A stretch of DNA of 64,000 bases from NCBI GenBank assembly GCA_030374805.1, contig JARGSG010000079.1, forward strand, positions 245,796 to 309,795. The letters are read 5' to 3'. The position numbers and the translations under genes were made by a program. The notes below the pieces were generated by a model. That model saw only the letters and a program-made list of their open reading frames with translations, did no database searches and was not told the DNA's origin. The first letter of the stretch is position 1, and each line of letters starts with the position of its first letter. The stretch is from Gracilaria gracilis. Taxonomy: Eukaryota > Rhodophyta > Florideophyceae > Gracilariales > Gracilariaceae. Below are positions 52,160 to 61,164 of the stretch, piece by piece.

Positions 52160-52750
52160 CCGCTCCATTTTCTTCACGTCGAAATCGATTGATAAACAAA
52201 GCACGAGCGTTACCTTTCGCATTCAAAATGAGCGTCACAGCGTGCGGTACTGCCACGGGGTTAATAGCATCGACCTATAATGGTCCAATTGGCATATGTG
52301 CGGTGCGTTAAATGTGTTGAAAGTTCAAATACATGAACTGCACGCCCTGTGTCACAAGAGAGCAAAGCGCCAATAGCTCAACCGTTTTCTAACAGAATGG
52401 AAGCCTTCCCCATAGCAAGAACTCCATTGAGGACAAACAATCGAGAAGCTTCAGACCAATAGAGACCAAGGCAGGCGTGAATACGGTGGGGGTGTTTTCG
52501 TTCTATGCTTGTCTCTCCTTTTGCCGTCTCTCCACCACTGCCTAAGGGGAGGACGTCCCGTCCGGCGTATCGTGGCTGGACTGGCAGGTTAGAGAAGGTG
52601 TGTGACTACTGACTCGTCACTATCGAAGGCACCACAAGCCTTGTGTTACCGCCTGGACTGTGGATTTTTGCACCGTACATACATTCAAAGGCGATCTGTT
52701 GTTCGCCAGTTTAGCGAACGTAGTTGAACAACGAAAAGCGCCTCCTGGGA

Positions 52751-53614
52751 AATAATACAAAGTTAGTCGGTCCCGAATTGGAACTTCCAATGCAGTTATC
52801 TATCAGATTAACTTTACTATATAATACAGTGGACCTATCAAGAACCAAATTCTATATCCTGTATCTTGTTTTACAGTTCCTGAGGTGACGACCAATGTTT
52901 GAACTAAATGAACAACGCAATTATAAAAACGTGATCGCATGACATTTTTCACCACAAAATGCATTGTTACCGCTTATACTACTGTAGGTACATGGTTAGG
53001 TTTTGCGTAGTTACGTAGACTACGAGGAGTGCACAGGCCTTCTACAATCTGTAACGGAAGAAGGTTGAGACTACCAGGTGAACATCTTAAAGACAGAAAA
53101 GCCCTTCTTGAAACTAAACCATGCCTGCTGCCTCTCAAGTCATCACATTCGACACAGTCTCCTGATCTTCTCCATTTCTCTCTCTACAGTTACACCCACA
53201 TTATTCTCCCTGCCTCTCTTGTCCTATATCTTTCAGTTCTGCCACCAAACTGCAGAATTTTTATGGCTTCAAGAGGAATGTTGTCTTCTCAGAAGACGAG
53301 AACTACGCTGGAGCTTCTGACTGAAGTTCCGCTTAATCGTGAAGAAGAACTGGCCCAAACTTGGTTTATTCCATGTTCATGCATCTTTTCGGTATGATAA
53401 TGGAATTTTTGCCCGAAACCTGTGTGTCAAGTATCTCGACGGCTTCGCCTTCATATATGTAGTCACTATTTACCGTTCACGTTGATAGGAGGCTGTCGTT
53501 TGTTGCACTTGCCGTGGGTGGCGCACTTTTGTCTCCAGGACTCCGGCTCTCACGGGCAGCGAATGGGAACTCAAAAAGCGAAAACCCAAGCGCTTGGGTA
53601 ATATCAGAAACATA
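52751..53614. other. Intergenic, AT-rich
   Basis: No gene is recognised. ORFs of 80-122 codons (53029-53397) show no motif and overlap in two frames. Confidence 0.35.
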
Positions 53615-55051
53615 TCAAATGTTCAAAGTATCGGGCTCTGTATCACCTTCTATGCCCCAGATCATATGTTTCATGTTCGTGGCAATTTCGACCACTGATA
53701 TGACGATGACAACATCTGCCAATTTCTTGAGTGTACGAAGAGTCTCAAGATCCGCTCTATTCCACAACCGTCCAATAGCCACAACTGTACATATCAAGAG
53801 TGGTAGAATTGACAAATGCCTGGCGACGAGCAAAAATTGCTGTAATACTGCCGCCTCCTCATTTTCAGTGACTCTTGCCTTGTGTTTACCCAAAATAGCA
53901 TTACGTACATTAAGCGGAATTTTTTTGAAGTACGAATCCAAATTACCATGGGTCTCGTTGTTCGCCTCGCCTGCGCCTTCAGTCTTCTGGCGTGGTTGAC
54001 CGCAGTCCCTTACACAGCTGTATGCGCGCGACCCAATGGCTCTCAATCTGCTCAACATACCCTTAGTTTTCAAACCTTTCTGTTCATCGACACCAGCTTT
54101 CTCCTGAAGGAGAAGAAGAAGTTCCCACTGATCTTTAACCTCCGTTTCTTCTTCAGTAGTGTTCTCAGGAAAACTTGTATTGCTTGGCCAGAGAATGCGT
54201 CCTATGATAGATGTACAGCTTTTAGTTGTTCCCTCAGTACTCTGCGTGTCAATCTCTTGGCCTCCATTAGTGTCATTGTGGTCCTGATTTCCGGCAAAAT
54301 CCATCAGCATCTCGTCAAGCCGTCCAATTTGTCTCCCGTCGGTTCTCCTGATAATATTACACCAATGAGCAAGATCAGAAAGTTCCTTTCTGAAAAAATA
54401 GCAAAGTATCACCGAGAAAACTGTACAGAAAAGAGCAAAACCAATACAGAAGATCATCACTCCGACTCTAAGGGATATTTCACCCTTTGCAAAAGCAATG
54501 CCTTCTTCCGTTGGTAAAGGGGAATTAGTTCTCATCCACCATCCTTGTCTCCATCCAACAAGTACGAGTGAAAGTCCCGCTGGAATTAAGAGACCAATTA
54601 TCGTGCTTATCGAAGTAGGAATGCTCACATCTTGGTCAACACTAGAAAATGGGATCCATTGCACACGTGAGCGATATGCCAAATATATCGCATAGAACAC
54701 TTCGGAAAAAACCTCAACAATACCATAAACGAGCAAACAATAGGGCAACCAAGAAAGCCATTGAAGACGGACTTGAAAAGCAGATCGTAAATCAAAGAAA
54801 GCGAAGGCCTCTGCGATAAGTGCAACCATAAACTCCAAGACTTCAAGAAGAAGGTATATTCTTATCTTGTCATAAGACGCCCGACAGGGTGCAGCAGATT
54901 CCATCATGAGCGTGGCTTGCATGCCGGCAAAGAGAATGGTTGTGAAGGCAAGAATGGACTCCCAACTCAAACCAGGCTCGTCGAACGTTTGGAACGATTC
55001 CCGAGTTACAGCACATGGCAAACTGGACTGCAGTGCGGGGAGAACGGGCAT
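53615..55051 (-). CDS. Multi-TM membrane protein of unknown family
   Basis: A 478-aa protein from the Met at 55051. The frame stays open to a Met at 55198, but the extra 49 residues look like leader. There are several hydrophobic segments: ESILAFTTILFAGMQATLM, IYLLLEVLEFMVALIAEAF, WLPYCLLVYGIVEVFSEVFY, ISTIIGLLIPAGLSLVLVGW and VGVMIFCIGFALFCTVFSVI. A long hydrophilic loop rich in Asp/Asn/Glu/Thr follows, then two more segments near the C-terminus (LSILPLLICTVVAIGRLW, LADVVIVISVVEIATNM). I recognise no family. The five-plus-two arrangement with a large loop suggests an integral membrane receptor or transporter, but no motif supports a specific role. It is intronless and flanked by TE-rich DNA. 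Confidence 0.55.
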   Translation of the reverse strand: MPVLPALQSSLPCAVTRESFQTFDEPGLSWESILAFTTILFAGMQATLMMESAAPCRASYDKIRIYLLLEVLEFMVALIAEAFAFFDLRSAFQVRLQWLSWLPYCLLVYGIVEVFSEVFYAIYLAYRSRVQWIPFSSVDQDVSIPTSISTIIGLLIPAGLSLVLVGWRQGWWMRTNSPLPTEEGIAFAKGEISLRVGVMIFCIGFALFCTVFSVILCYFFRKELSDLAHWCNIIRRTDGRQIGRLDEMLMDFAGNQDHNDTNGGQEIDTQSTEGTTKSCTSIIGRILWPSNTSFPENTTEEETEVKDQWELLLLLQEKAGVDEQKGLKTKGMLSRLRAIGSRAYSCVRDCGQPRQKTEGAGEANNETHGNLDSYFKKIPLNVRNAILGKHKARVTENEEAAVLQQFLLVARHLSILPLLICTVVAIGRLWNRADLETLRTLKKLADVVIVISVVEIATNMKHMIWGIEGDTEPDTLNI

Positions 55052-55198
55052 GATGGGGAAGTGAGTGTGCGCCAAAGTGCGACGATGCGGAGCAGAAAAG
55101 TTAATCCCAAATACAAGGAACGAATTGGAAGTTGGGATTGAAGATGGAGTCAGAGAAGAAACAAGTTCGTTGTTTAAATAGTAAAAGCTTAGCCGCAA

Positions 55199-56311
55199 CG
55201 TTGAGTGTCATTGAGATGAATGTCGATACAGCTGTATTGCTTTCGGATATAACAAGACCCATTTGTGCTCCTTGCACCGCACCTGCAAATAATCGCTGAT
55301 TGTACTTTGTTCAGCTGTCTCGTGAGTTTCGAAAGACTATCAGTTTGACAAATACACGAATAGTGCTATTAAATTGCAATCAGCCGGGGGAAGTGGACTA
55401 CGTCGCTATCTCAGACATCATCTCTTGGACTACGTCGCTGTTTCAGGCTTCATATCTTTGACTTGAGATGATTCTTTGGCAACGTGAAGCTGAGGAATAA
55501 GATGCTCGTTGGCCGGGAAGAAGAGAGATTCTCCCCGTTAGCAGTCAACATCTTTTGCCCGGGTGGGTGGGAAGGGAGACGAAGGTATCGAATGGCACAG
55601 AAAGATGGCGGTGGTTGTGCAAAGACAGCGGTGGCTGAGCGAGGCACTCGACTACTGATCAGAGCTTGTGATCAATTCATTGAAGTGGTGTGAAAAGATG
55701 ATCACTCGAGAGAACCTGTTCAGCGTGCGTTTTGATTTACATAGCTCCCACACCACACGTAGATATGACACAAGAACGCTTGAGAAGGATACGAAGGTAG
55801 ATACAGTAGTGCCAGAGCCCTACTTGGTTTATTTTCCTCGGCATGAAAGAGAAACTCAAGTTTCGTAAATGAAGTACTTTAAACGAGAATGAATTGATAA
55901 CTGATACTACTGATAATACTAAGGGGAACGTACTTCTTCACCATTAGTAGGGTCTTGTGTCGACAAACGTCGGGGGGGGGGGGGGGGGGGGGGGTTGATG
56001 GGTGTGCCCACCGAAGAACACAGGTTCTCCGGGTGTCCACGAGGACTGGCGAGTGGGATAAGCGCGAGCGTACTGACACGAGTCAGCAGCGTAGAACAGT
56101 TTACTGTTGCGACAAGATAATCCTCCCTCGTAGAAGGAGAGAGCATAGCTTTCTCCATGAGGCATAAATACTAAAAGATGCTGTGTAGACGATATCGGTA
56201 GTGCTAGTCAACGCGTCCCTTGGACGACCGGTCCAAGTAATCGATAACTCTCTTCTACGCAATAACATCTTGAAACCAAAATGTTTGGTAACCTTTCGTT
56301 TCGGCAATTTC
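55199..56311. other. Intergenic with homopolymer tract
   Basis: Short unrecognised ORFs only. A 23-bp poly-G run lies at 55972-55994, and apparent Pro-rich ORFs on the minus strand are artefacts of it. Confidence 0.4.
55972..55994 (+). repeat. (G)23 homopolymer
   Basis: Twenty-three consecutive G. Runs of this length are unstable and can form G-quadruplex structures. The exact length in the assembly may be uncertain. Confidence 0.9.
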
Positions 56312-57664
56312 CTACAGCGGCTTAAGCAACATGGGGCCTTTTTTCGGAATGTCATAGCAATCTTTGCAGTCCAGATAAATAGGCTCTTCTCGATCAAATC
56401 GGTATTTGGCACCGTCATCAAAGGCCGAAAGGGATTCTTTTCCCGCTTCGACGTACCGCTTCCTTCGTTCCTGTGTTGCTTCTGATAGCTTGCACTTCCA
56501 GTACCAATTGTGGCAATTTTCGAGATTTTGTTGCACACCTCCGCCTTCTAGCGTCTTCTTCTTCTTAAACGTCATATCTGCGTTCCATATTCTCGCTAAC
56601 ACTGTGTCCAACGCTACTCCTTTAAACTTTTCTACATCCTCAGCCTTCGTAATCTTTCCGGCAAAAAGAAATCGAGCCTTCCAGAATTCGCGGTGGCTGT
56701 CTTCTGGAATCACTGGAGACGAATCGGGTCGGAGCCCCAATCCAGTGGCAATGGAATGTGATAAGGTCCACTTTGCCAGAAGCTGAGCATCATTCTCATG
56801 AAATATTTTCATTCCCCGAGTTTTGGCGCGGTTGTATGCATCTAATCTCGTTTCCTCAACACATTTTTTGTAACCTGACTTCAAATCGAAACACGCAGGA
56901 AAGTCGTTCAGAAAGAGCCCTATTTTATTCAACCCTTTCCGGTTCGGGATTTCTTCAAGTTGGGTTCTGATATAATTCTTGAGTTCAATTCTCTTTTCAG
57001 CTTCTTCTGCTCGGTGTCCGTCCAACTTGCAGACATCAGCTATAATGTTCCAATATTCCCCTTCGTCACCAGGTATCTTTGCGCGGACCTTGCCTATGCA
57101 TTTCGTAACTGAAGGATTCTTGCCGCATTTCTCAACAACATCTATATTCTCATCACCTTCAGTATGGGGATTTTCGCTCATCTTGCTGGGATCAAACTCC
57201 ACTAGTATGCAGCAAACACTGCCATACTTCTCGATATACATTTTCTTCTGCATACGATGCTTCTTAAAAGCTCGCTTCAGGTGTTTGAACAACGCATTCG
57301 AGACGTTGGCAAAGCAAGGGAAGCGGCGTACGTCTTCGTCTTCAAATACGTTCCAGGCAATTCTTTCCCCACTTTTTCTGCAATGGGAACGGCAAAGGCA
57401 ACCGCAAATCTTGAAGCGTACATGTTTTATCCCTAGGTCGCTTGCCACTTTACAAAGAAGTTGCTTCATGTTGGGTTTGATCCACTTCTTGTTAATCAGC
57501 GTTTTCTGATCGCTGGTCAACTCGGATATTGGCGTGTTCGATTTGCGTTCGGAAACTTCAGATCTTTTTGAGGTACTTGTTGTAGATGACGTTTTGGGTG
57601 ATGAATTCTGAACAGCGTTCCTGTTCCCACCATTGGAACGACGCTTTCGTGGCCCGCTTTCCAT
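56312..57664 (-). CDS. Orphan basic protein, 450 aa
   Basis: A 450-codon open frame, Lys/Glu-rich, starting MESGPRKRRSNGGNRN, with a Ser/Thr-rich N-terminal tail that could hold a nuclear localisation signal (PRKRRS). Cys clusters occur in FKICGCLCRSHCRKSG and near the C-terminus (YLDCKDCYDIPKK). The middle is helical and charged (EEAEKRIELKNYIRTQLEEI, then DAYNRAKTRGMKIFHEND). No enzymatic motif or known domain is recognised. It sits between transposon-rich DNA and a MITE dimer, so it could be a domesticated or intact TE accessory gene, or a host orphan. The frame length makes chance unlikely. Confidence 0.5.
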   Translation of the reverse strand: MESGPRKRRSNGGNRNAVQNSSPKTSSTTSTSKRSEVSERKSNTPISELTSDQKTLINKKWIKPNMKQLLCKVASDLGIKHVRFKICGCLCRSHCRKSGERIAWNVFEDEDVRRFPCFANVSNALFKHLKRAFKKHRMQKKMYIEKYGSVCCILVEFDPSKMSENPHTEGDENIDVVEKCGKNPSVTKCIGKVRAKIPGDEGEYWNIIADVCKLDGHRAEEAEKRIELKNYIRTQLEEIPNRKGLNKIGLFLNDFPACFDLKSGYKKCVEETRLDAYNRAKTRGMKIFHENDAQLLAKWTLSHSIATGLGLRPDSSPVIPEDSHREFWKARFLFAGKITKAEDVEKFKGVALDTVLARIWNADMTFKKKKTLEGGGVQQNLENCHNWYWKCKLSEATQERRKRYVEAGKESLSAFDDGAKYRFDREEPIYLDCKDCYDIPKKGPMLLKPL

Positions 57665-58003
57665 GCCAACAAAAGTTTGCCCGGATTTAGAAGTGGAGGT
57701 TTTCTTCGGGCACGAAAAGAGGCCCTACGGATGAGCCCTTTAGAACAGTGCGTTCAAATGCGTAGTACAAAAGCAGTAGCTTCACACAACATACGCACTG
57801 TATAAGGGGGCATAGCAACAACTGAGAACTACCAAGTGAACCAGGGAGCCAGCTGAAAACGAAAGCCGGCTGTTCCAAGATTCTGAGAGAGGCCCGGGCT
57901 TGGTGAGGGATTCCCGTATATATGCCATTAGTAAGCTTGGAATCTTGGGTTTGTTCTGATGAAAATGGAGGGAGATGTTTTCATATCTCCGGGAGGTGCA
58001 TAA
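57665..58003. other. Short intergenic spacer before the MITE dimer
   Basis: No coding sequence is recognised. It ends with the TAA (58001-58003) that flanks the first MITE. Confidence 0.45.
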
Positions 58004-58436
58004 GAGCATCTCCACTGGGCATGAAGAATCTGTATCAAAAAAGCAAAACGTCTCAGACGTGGCGAACATGTATTGGCTAGTACTTTCTTGCTGTTTTGCT
58101 TATTTGCTCTCATTTCTGTTATCTCCACCGGCAAGCCCTACAAAAAGCGACTGTCTGTCTACTGTGCAACGGCACGAAATTCGATTTTGATGCGGAGTTT
58201 ACGAAAGAGCGACCGACCGACGCAAACAGCGTCAGTCAAGCTACTCAGTACCGTACACGTGGATACTGATTTGCTTCAGGTCTTTTGAACAGGTTCAGAT
58301 TTCCGAAGCAAATCATGTCGATTTGCTTCGGAAATCTTAAGCTGTTCAAAAATTTGCTCCTTTTTTTGTCCCGTTGGAGATGGAGAGTGCAGCAAATAAC
58401 CTCTTTACTCGTTTGCCTCTACCGGTGGAGATGCTC
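58004..58436 (+). mobile_element. Tourist-like MITE, unit 1 of a tandem dimer
   Basis: A 433-bp unit with perfect 12-bp terminal inverted repeats GAGCATCTCCAC / GTGGAGATGCTC, flanked by TAA on both sides (58001-58003 and 58437-58439). The TIR sequence and the TAA/TTA-type 3-bp target duplication are the hallmark of PIF/Harbinger-derived Tourist MITEs. Inside, GATTTCCGAAGCAAAT and ATTTGCTTCGGAAATC form a hairpin at about 58294-58334. It has no coding capacity. Confidence 0.9.
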
Positions 58437-58439
58437 TAA

Positions 58440-58872
58440 GAGCATCTCCACTGGGCATGAAGAATCTGTATCAAAAAAGCAAAACGTCTCAGACGTGGCG
58501 AACATGTATTGGCTAGTACTTTCTTGCTGTTTTGCTTATTTGCTCTCATTTCTGTTATCTCCACCGGCAAGCCCTACAAAAAGCGACTGTCTGTCTACTG
58601 TGCAACGGCACGAAATTCGATTTTGATGCGGAGTTTACGAAAGAGCGACCGACCGACGCAAACAGCGTCAGTCAAGCTACTCAGTACCGTACACGTGGAT
58701 ACTGATTTGCTTCAGGTCTTTTGAACAGGTTCAGATTTCCGAAGCAAATCATGTCGATTTGCTTCGGAAATCTTAAGCTGTTCAAAAATTTGCTCCTTTT
58801 TTTGTCCCGTTGGAGATGGAGAGTGCAGCAAATAACCTCTTTACTCGTTTGCCTCTACCGGTGGAGATGCTC
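58440..58872 (+). mobile_element. Tourist-like MITE, unit 2 of a tandem dimer
   Basis: A 433-bp direct copy of 58004-58436 that appears identical over its whole length. It is separated from unit 1 by a single TAA and followed by TAA (58873-58875). The identity points to a very recent dimerisation or a second insertion into the flanking TAA. Confidence 0.9.
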
Positions 58873-59156
58873 TAATGCTATTCATACGGTATGTGATAAA
58901 CCGGGTATGTGCTTTCTTGTGGTCCAAAATGCTGGACTCGCACGTTTGTGAGCTCACGGGCAGGGCTCTCGTAAGCGCTGCTCTTTTGATTTCCAAACTT
59001 AGAAGTGCAAATTCAAGTTGTGCTGAGCTCACAACTTGGGGCGTATCTACACCCAGTGACTGCAGATAATGTGGGTGTTTTTTTAGTGTGGTAACAAGAA
59101 TAAGGTGGCCCACATTATAAGTGATGCAAACACTTCGAGCTCGTGACTAATTTAGT

Positions 59157-60240
59157 GTGGGTTGGAGACCGTTTTTGGGCGGGAAAGGTGTGATTCAAAA
59201 GCCAAAACGCCCAACATCTCATCCCTGGCCCCCTAGACACAGAGCAGAAAGTCAGGAAATCACAATGTCACCGTCCAGGAGCATACATGTTCCGACGTCG
59301 GGCTCTCCCATCATTGCGGCGTTCCAACGTCGCACTCCTGTGTCCGCAACAACTGTTTTCCTGCCAACTACACAGCCAAACAGATCTTTTCCTTTAGTAG
59401 AGCCACACAAAGACGAGCAAACCCCCAAGAGCCAACAGGCCAAGCACAAAGTGCATAATGTTCTCAGTATCGCCGACCGCACAAAAATAGCTGCATGGAT
59501 GACCGTGCATGCCACCGAACGTGGAAACAAGCACATTGTTGCAAAGAGCGTTCAGGAGTTTCCGCATGTGTTTCGTAGCAGTGCCAAGGCAAATCTCATA
59601 AAAGCAAGCCGCATATGGCGAGCTCGATATGATTACGTAAACACAGAAAACCAATCCGTGGCTAGAGGAGCATGTACTTCAATCACTCGAAGTACTCATA
59701 TAGGATTTAAACGGATGGACCTCAAAGCCAGGCACGGAAGGGGACAGACGGCTCGTCCATGGGTAAGTGCGCTACATCTATACATGTTAAAAAACTTTGA
59801 CAGGCTCCAAAAATTAGGAGTCAAGTTCAATTGGAAAACTATCCAGGCGATGGCACTGCAATTAACCCAAGATTCCACTAATTCTGCATACCACAAGTTC
59901 GCTATTGATGAAAGTTCGGGAAGGACTATATCACACTGTATTTCTCGCAGATGGATTCAGACATTCGCAGACCGATACCGCATTGTTAGCAAGGCGAAAA
60001 CCGGAAAGCATCTTCTCTCTCCAGAGAAAACAGATTTCATACACAACGAAGTTGCTTACCATTTAGGCTGTGTGGAAAGGGCTTTCTGAAAAAAGACGTG
60101 GAATGAAGACGACGAAGAAAATACGGACGAGACTCACTTCATTATTAATCTCGACAATAGAAGGACCTTTAGGTTTTTGTAGAGCAATTTCCCTTGGCAG
60201 GGACTGAGGGGGATGCCACTCATATATCCGTTGTTATTTT
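59157..60240 (+). pseudogene. Decayed DDE transposase with Tc5/CENPB-like DNA-binding region
   Basis: The open part (59157-60089, 310 aa) has a helix-rich DNA-binding N-terminus (LSIADRTKIAAWMTVHATER), a KARHGRGQTARPWVSALHLY segment, and SRRWIQTFADRYRIVSKAKT before the catalytic domain. After the TGA at 60087 the same frame goes on with DETHFIINLDNRRTFRF (first catalytic Asp region), then a TAG at about 60178 and VEQFPLAGTEGDATHISVVI. The frame after the stops still reads as protein, so this is a recently killed, 3'-truncated copy rather than a complete gene. It likely belongs to the Tc1/mariner-pogo assemblage, but differs from the two relics near 3 and 19 kb. Confidence 0.65.
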
Positions 60241-60445
60241 CGGCTGAACTTCCTACTATTATGAAGTCTATTTGCCTATTTGGCCCGGATTAGGGATCCG
60301 CCTATGAAGGGTAGAATTGGCGCGACACGTGTGTGCCCGCGCTCTATTACCGGATGCGCCGTTGCAAGTGTGCCACGGAGGTACACGTGGGTAGTGTTGG
60401 CCGGCGTGCCGGGTACTTAGATATTTTAGTGATATTTGTCAGCCG

Positions 60446-60452
60446 TATATAA
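60446..60452 (+). promoter_or_regulatory. TATA box of the putative LTR
   Basis: TATATAA is followed within a few bases by a strong stem-loop, about 710 bp before gag. The position suits an LTR promoter. Confidence 0.45.
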
Positions 60453-60473
60453 GTGGCGGCACTTGCCGCCACT
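60452..60473 (+). repeat. Perfect stem-loop after the TATA box
   Basis: AGTGGCGGCA and TGCCGCCACT are exact inverted repeats separated by CT, a 10-bp GC-rich stem. If transcribed it would sit at or near the 5' end of the element's RNA. Confidence 0.9.
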
Positions 60474-61164
60474 GTACGGGAAGTAAACCTCAAGGAGGCC
60501 TTGGCTCTAGCTTGAGTTCCGCTTGCGCACGGTCTTTTGCCCCATTCCCGGGGAATACCGCCGCTTATCCGGACAAGTTATCCACCTCCGTCACCGAGAA
60601 GCACCGATCCGTCTTTACAGCCTCTTATTTATCATTCTTTCATACATTCTTTCTGTTTTCCCGTCTTACGGCTTCGTTACACTTCGCCCTGTTGTACAGG
60701 TTTGCCCCTTTTTGTCTCGGGATTGTTCCTGGCTCTTACGAGTCTGTGCTCCGCAGTGCGGCTCATTTTGCTACCTTCTATCTCGCCCCTTTTGCTACGG
60801 GATACGCCACACCCAGTGGAATCCATCCTGTTGGCACCCCGATTGCCACCCCCAACCTCCGTCTGTAAGTCAGGAAGAGGCTGCCTGGAGTTACGCCCGG
60901 CACGTGTCGGCCTCATCGGAGGGTTCTGCCACTGCTCTGCCCCAATAGGGAGCAAGGCTGAACACCTTGGGTGCGTAGTCGCTGGCGCGGTTTGTGTTCT
61001 TTCCTTCCGTTCACGGCTTTGCCCCACAAGTGGTCTCCCGACCTAGAAACGGCTTTCTGGCCAACATTTGTTGTAGTGGAAACTGGTGCTGTATCCCTCT
61101 GCGTGGGGAGAATCCACTTTGCGCCATTGCTGGAAAGCGGTAATCGTTCGTTTAAAATTCCCGA

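Larger units (their letters stand above)
51228..52750 (+). pseudogene. Lipoyl synthase pseudogene plus downstream flank (copy C), with two insertions
   Basis: 51228-51469 matches the last third of the lipoyl synthase gene (GCAAAGCGGGGTGTA, AAGCTTGATGTTGGGGCTCGG, GGGCAGCAGATGGGCTT, TAGCTTCTGGCCCTATGGT). It has stops, frameshifts and a loss of the ERHLSV region. The match resumes at 51759 (TACTTTATGGAGAATG) after an insertion of about 289 bp. A second insertion of about 300 bp (51860-52159) splits the downstream flank, which continues to about 52750. The N-terminal two thirds and all cluster Cys are missing. Confidence 0.8.
60290..61164 (+). other. Probable LTR/leader of the retrotransposon at the right edge
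   Basis: Between the dead transposase and gag there is a promoter-like TATATAA (60446-60452), a perfect 10-bp stem-loop right after it, and a long T/C-rich leader. This order fits the U3-R-U5/leader of an LTR element. I could not mark the LTR ends or a tRNA primer site because the second LTR lies outside the window. Overlapping ORFs of 118-169 codons in this leader show no motif. Confidence 0.4.

Noticed and set aside
55879..56165. Pro-rich minus ORFs around 56 kb
   Set aside because: The Pro runs come only from the 23-bp poly-G tract.
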